17,160 bases of DNA from JABMOV01 sp964344305. Lineage in GTDB: Bacteria > Fidelibacterota > Marinisomatia > Marinisomatales > JABMOV01. The DNA lies in NCBI GenBank assembly GCA_964344305.1, contig CAYFMT010000029.1, forward strand, positions 1 through 17,160. The letters are read 5' to 3'. The first letter of the stretch is position 1, and the number at the start of each line of letters is the position of its first letter. Made by a program: the position numbers and the translations under genes. Below the pieces are notes generated by a model. That model was given only the letters and a program-made list of their open reading frames with translations, was not told the DNA's origin and made no database searches. Shown piece by piece: positions 14,552-17,160 of this stretch.

Positions 14552-16900
14552 ATGTCACAGAAAATAGAAAAAGTCGCAGTCCTGGGAGCCGGAGTTATGG
14601 GGGCACAAATTGCGGGACATCTTGCCAATGCAGGTATTAAATCCTACCTATATGACATATCACAGGGGCTGGCAGACAAAGGGATTGAGATGTTATCAAA
14701 ACTCAAACCTGCCCCACTGTATAATCCAAAATTTTCTGAATTGATCACGCCATGTACCTATGAAGACCACCTGGAAAATCTGAAAGACGTGGACTGGATA
14801 ATTGAAGCGGTGGCTGAGCGGCTGGACATCAAACTGGATGTATTTAACATGATTAGCCCCTATTTCAACGATCATGTGATTATCACCTCCAATACGTCCG
14901 GTATACCTCTAGCGGATTTAGCCGCCGCTTTTGATGAGTCGGTGCAAAAACGATTCATGATAACGCACTTCTTCAACCCACCTCGATATATGCGTCTGCT
15001 GGAACTTATCAAGGGCGAGAAAACCGATGATGATGTCTACGAAACCATGACCACATTTGGCAGGGATATTCTTGGGAAAGGTATCGTCCATGCAAAAGAC
15101 ACACCCAATTTCATTGGTAATCGAATTGGCGTCTATGGTTTGATGGTCACCATGCAAAAGGCCATCGAGATGGGTCTCACAGTGGAAGAAGTGGATAAAC
15201 TCACAGGAACCATTTCAGGACGAATGAAAAGTGCCACGTTTCGCACCGCAGATGTTGTTGGACTCGATACACTGGTGCATGTGGCCAACACAAGCTATGA
15301 TCATGGTGAAAACGATGAAGAAAGGGATATGTTTACGATCCCGGATGTATTGAATGATCTGTTGGAAAAAGGACATCTCGGTGCCAAGACAAAAGCAGGT
15401 TTTTACCAGAAAGTCGGGAAGGATATTCTATCTCTCGATTTTTCAACGGGAGACTATTCCCCACAGAAACAGGTTCGGTTCGATGCCTATCGTCTTGCAA
15501 AAGACCATCAGAAAACCGGTGACAAAATTGCAGCCCTAGCCTACAGCGATGACAGGGGTGGGAAATTCTTCTGGGAAATCCTGTCCAAAACCCTCATCTA
15601 TGCTGCCAATCGCATTCCGGAAATAAGCGATGACATTATTAACGTGGATAATGCACTGAAATGGGGTTTTGGGTGGGAAATGGGTCCATTTGAAACCTGG
15701 GATGCCATTGGACTGGAGCGATCCGTCACCCGTATGAAAAATGAAGGAAAACCGATCCCGAAATGGATCCAGAAAATGCTCGATACGGGCCATTCACATT
15801 TTTATGAAATCAAAGATGGATCACGCTATTATTTCGACCAGGGTTCACTGGAAATGATTCCACAGGCAGATGAGTTTCAAACCATTCACCTGGCACTGGA
15901 AAAATCAAAAGGAAATCTTGTCCAGAAGGATTGGAGCGCAAGCCTCAATGATCTGGGAGATGGTGTTCTGAATCTGGAGTTTCACTCAGTTTTACAGCCT
16001 GCCCTGAATCCCATCGATGGATCCGTCATCGATATGCTTATCAAGGCGCTGGATCTCCTGGATGAGGGTCAATTCACTTCCCTTGTTCTTGGACATCATG
16101 GTCAGCACTTTTGTGCCGGTGCCAACCTCGCCGGAATTCTCAATTTCTGCGAAAAAGGTGATTACGATGGACTGGAAAAAACAGTAAAAACGTTCCAGGA
16201 TCTCACACAGAGAATCCGGTTCAGCAAGGCACCCATTGTGGCTGCCCCGTTCCACCTCGCTCTCGGTGGAGGATTTGAGTTTATTGGCCCGGCTGCCCAT
16301 CGTGTAGCAGCATCTGAGCTCTACATCGGTGCAGTGGAAGTGGGTGTTGGACTTATCCCCGGTGCAGGTGGAAATCTTCGTCTCATTTTCAATCTTATGG
16401 CAAATTCAGGAAAATCAGGTGCATTAAATGTCTTTCCTATAGTGCAGAAAGCATTTGAAACCATTGGCTTTGGTAAGGTGGCAACCAGCGCCAATCATGC
16501 CCAATCCATGGGGTACCTGTTAAAAACAGACACAGTGGTCATGAATCGGGATCAGCTTCTCTGGCATGCAAAACATAAAGCCATGGAATTGTCTGCTGAC
16601 TATACCCTACCTGAATATCGAGACGATATCAAGCTTCCGGGCGCCGGTGGTCGAACCGCCATGCTCATGGCATTGAAAGGATTCAAGGCCCAGGGGAAAA
16701 TCTCCGATCATGATGAAAAGATTGGGAAAAAGCTTGCCTACGTTCTCACCGGCAGTGACAAGGCTGGGTTAACAAAAAAAGTGGACGAACAGTATTTACT
16801 GGATATCGAACGGGAAGCCTTTATTTCCCTGGCTGGTGAACCCCTGACCCATGATCGAATTGCTTACATGTTGAAGAAAGGGAAACCTCTCCGGAATTAG
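14552..16900 (+). CDS. fadN: 3-hydroxyacyl-CoA dehydrogenase / enoyl-CoA hydratase bifunctional enzyme (FadN type)
   Basis: The enzyme carries out the hydration and NAD-dependent oxidation steps of beta-oxidation. Domain order is dehydrogenase first, hydratase second, as in Bacillus FadN and opposite to E. coli FadB; 782 residues agrees with FadN (about 790). The Rossmann loop is GAGVMG (12-17), catalytic H139 in THFFNPP with E151 as its partner. The two dehydrogenase C-terminal domains span about 185-425. The crotonase domain (about 465-660) has the oxyanion segment HFCAGANL (519-526), the GGGFEF glutamate E576 and E596 in VEVGVGLIPGAGG, both hydratase acids. AGGAG stands seven bases before the ATG. 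With the thiolase and dehydrogenase it completes the spiral, although trhA separates them. Confidence 0.94.
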   Translation: MSQKIEKVAVLGAGVMGAQIAGHLANAGIKSYLYDISQGLADKGIEMLSKLKPAPLYNPKFSELITPCTYEDHLENLKDVDWIIEAVAERLDIKLDVFNMISPYFNDHVIITSNTSGIPLADLAAAFDESVQKRFMITHFFNPPRYMRLLELIKGEKTDDDVYETMTTFGRDILGKGIVHAKDTPNFIGNRIGVYGLMVTMQKAIEMGLTVEEVDKLTGTISGRMKSATFRTADVVGLDTLVHVANTSYDHGENDEERDMFTIPDVLNDLLEKGHLGAKTKAGFYQKVGKDILSLDFSTGDYSPQKQVRFDAYRLAKDHQKTGDKIAALAYSDDRGGKFFWEILSKTLIYAANRIPEISDDIINVDNALKWGFGWEMGPFETWDAIGLERSVTRMKNEGKPIPKWIQKMLDTGHSHFYEIKDGSRYYFDQGSLEMIPQADEFQTIHLALEKSKGNLVQKDWSASLNDLGDGVLNLEFHSVLQPALNPIDGSVIDMLIKALDLLDEGQFTSLVLGHHGQHFCAGANLAGILNFCEKGDYDGLEKTVKTFQDLTQRIRFSKAPIVAAPFHLALGGGFEFIGPAAHRVAASELYIGAVEVGVGLIPGAGGNLRLIFNLMANSGKSGALNVFPIVQKAFETIGFGKVATSANHAQSMGYLLKTDTVVMNRDQLLWHAKHKAMELSADYTLPEYRDDIKLPGAGGRTAMLMALKGFKAQGKISDHDEKIGKKLAYVLTGSDKAGLTKKVDEQYLLDIEREAFISLAGEPLTHDRIAYMLKKGKPLRN

Positions 16901-17111
16901 AATACGTTCAATAAGGTGGAAGTGAGACTCTATTGATACTCGTCACATCATACACCTTTTCTCAACCGATCAATACAGAATTCTGGAATATCGGACTGAA
17001 TTATCTTGTTTCGTGTTTTTGTATCTGCTAATATCGCACATTACATAATCTCATGAGATAATAGTTACACTAAAAACATAAAAAGAAACCCAATATTGGA
17101 GGTTATTAAGT
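16901..17111. other. Intergenic region ending in an orphan ribosome binding site
   Basis: No gene is visible in this stretch. It holds a 12-bp perfect palindrome ATCTCATGAGAT (17048-17059) and a weak promoter candidate, TTGTTT (17007-17012) with TAATAT (17030-17035) at 17-base spacing. A GGAGG at 17098-17102 has no usable start codon after it: the TTG at 17111-17113 meets a stop three codons on. No clear terminator for fadN was found. Confidence 0.4.
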
Positions 17112-17160
17112 TGAGTCCATAAGTTTCTGTACTTTTGAAAGAGGGGCCATAGTTTTCTCT
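17112..17160. mobile_element. Probable end of a second insertion sequence (IS21-like), continuing past the window
   Basis: Starting with TGAG at 17112, two related motifs occur 30 bases apart: CCATAAGTTTCT (17117-17128) and CCATAGTTTTCT (17147-17158), identical at 10 of 12 positions. A TG tip followed by spaced repeats is typical of IS21-type ends. The sequence differs from the IS end at the left edge, so it is a different element. No transposase is in view, so this is tentative. Confidence 0.4.

Noticed and set aside
1..17160. Composite transposon bounded by the two IS ends
   Set aside because: The end sequences at the two edges differ, and the interior is mostly housekeeping genes.

Overview
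The window is a piece of bacterial chromosome of moderate GC by eye, densely coding on both strands. Outer-membrane barrel-like protein, N-terminal signal peptides and the paired 'double' amidohydrolase genes point to a Gram-negative (diderm) bacterium. The amidohydrolase pair, the AhpD-like protein and the FadN-type beta-oxidation enzyme resemble the Bacteroidota/FCB superphylum, possibly a Marinimicrobia- or Calditrichota-like lineage. That placement is a guess from protein style, not a measured result.

Left to right: positions 1 to about 53 look like the outer end of an insertion sequence, with two copies of a 13-bp repeat. It has cut off the front of a large two-domain amidohydrolase gene (to 2174). 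That remnant is translationally coupled to a second, secreted amidohydrolase-fold protein that lacks the HxH metal motif (2171-3502), followed closely by tag, a 3-methyladenine DNA glycosylase (3505-4080). Convergent to these is a minus-strand operon, pabA-pabB-pabC plus a small DUF2007/zinc-ribbon-like gene (6935 down to 4093). Its three pab genes are chained by 4-nt ATGA overlaps and should make p-aminobenzoate for folate. Next are a minus-strand outer-membrane barrel-like gene behind a Fur-like dyad (7030-7725) and a minus-strand NapH-like membrane polyferredoxin (7807-8820), which is divergent from a plus-strand AhpD-like CxxC protein (8922-9272). A bidirectional terminator separates the AhpD-like gene from a GNAT acetyltransferase.

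From 9963 to 16900 lies a fatty-acid beta-oxidation block: a TetR regulator with a large palindrome over its own promoter, a 593-aa acyl-CoA dehydrogenase, a thiolase, then an unrelated TrhA/hemolysin III membrane protein bracketed by degenerate 8-bp repeats, and finally a FadN-type hydroxyacyl-CoA dehydrogenase/enoyl-CoA hydratase. Together the three enzymes cover all four steps of the beta-oxidation spiral. The TetR protein is probably their acyl-CoA-responsive repressor.

The window ends (about 17112-17160) in what looks like the end of a second, different insertion sequence, directly after an orphan ribosome binding site. No rRNA, tRNA or CRISPR array was seen. No gene-free stretch exceeds 300 bases. 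No clearly new multi-gene system stands out. The most unusual items are the metal-ligand-less amidohydrolase partner, the operator-like dyads, and the short-period repeats surrounding and entering the trhA gene.
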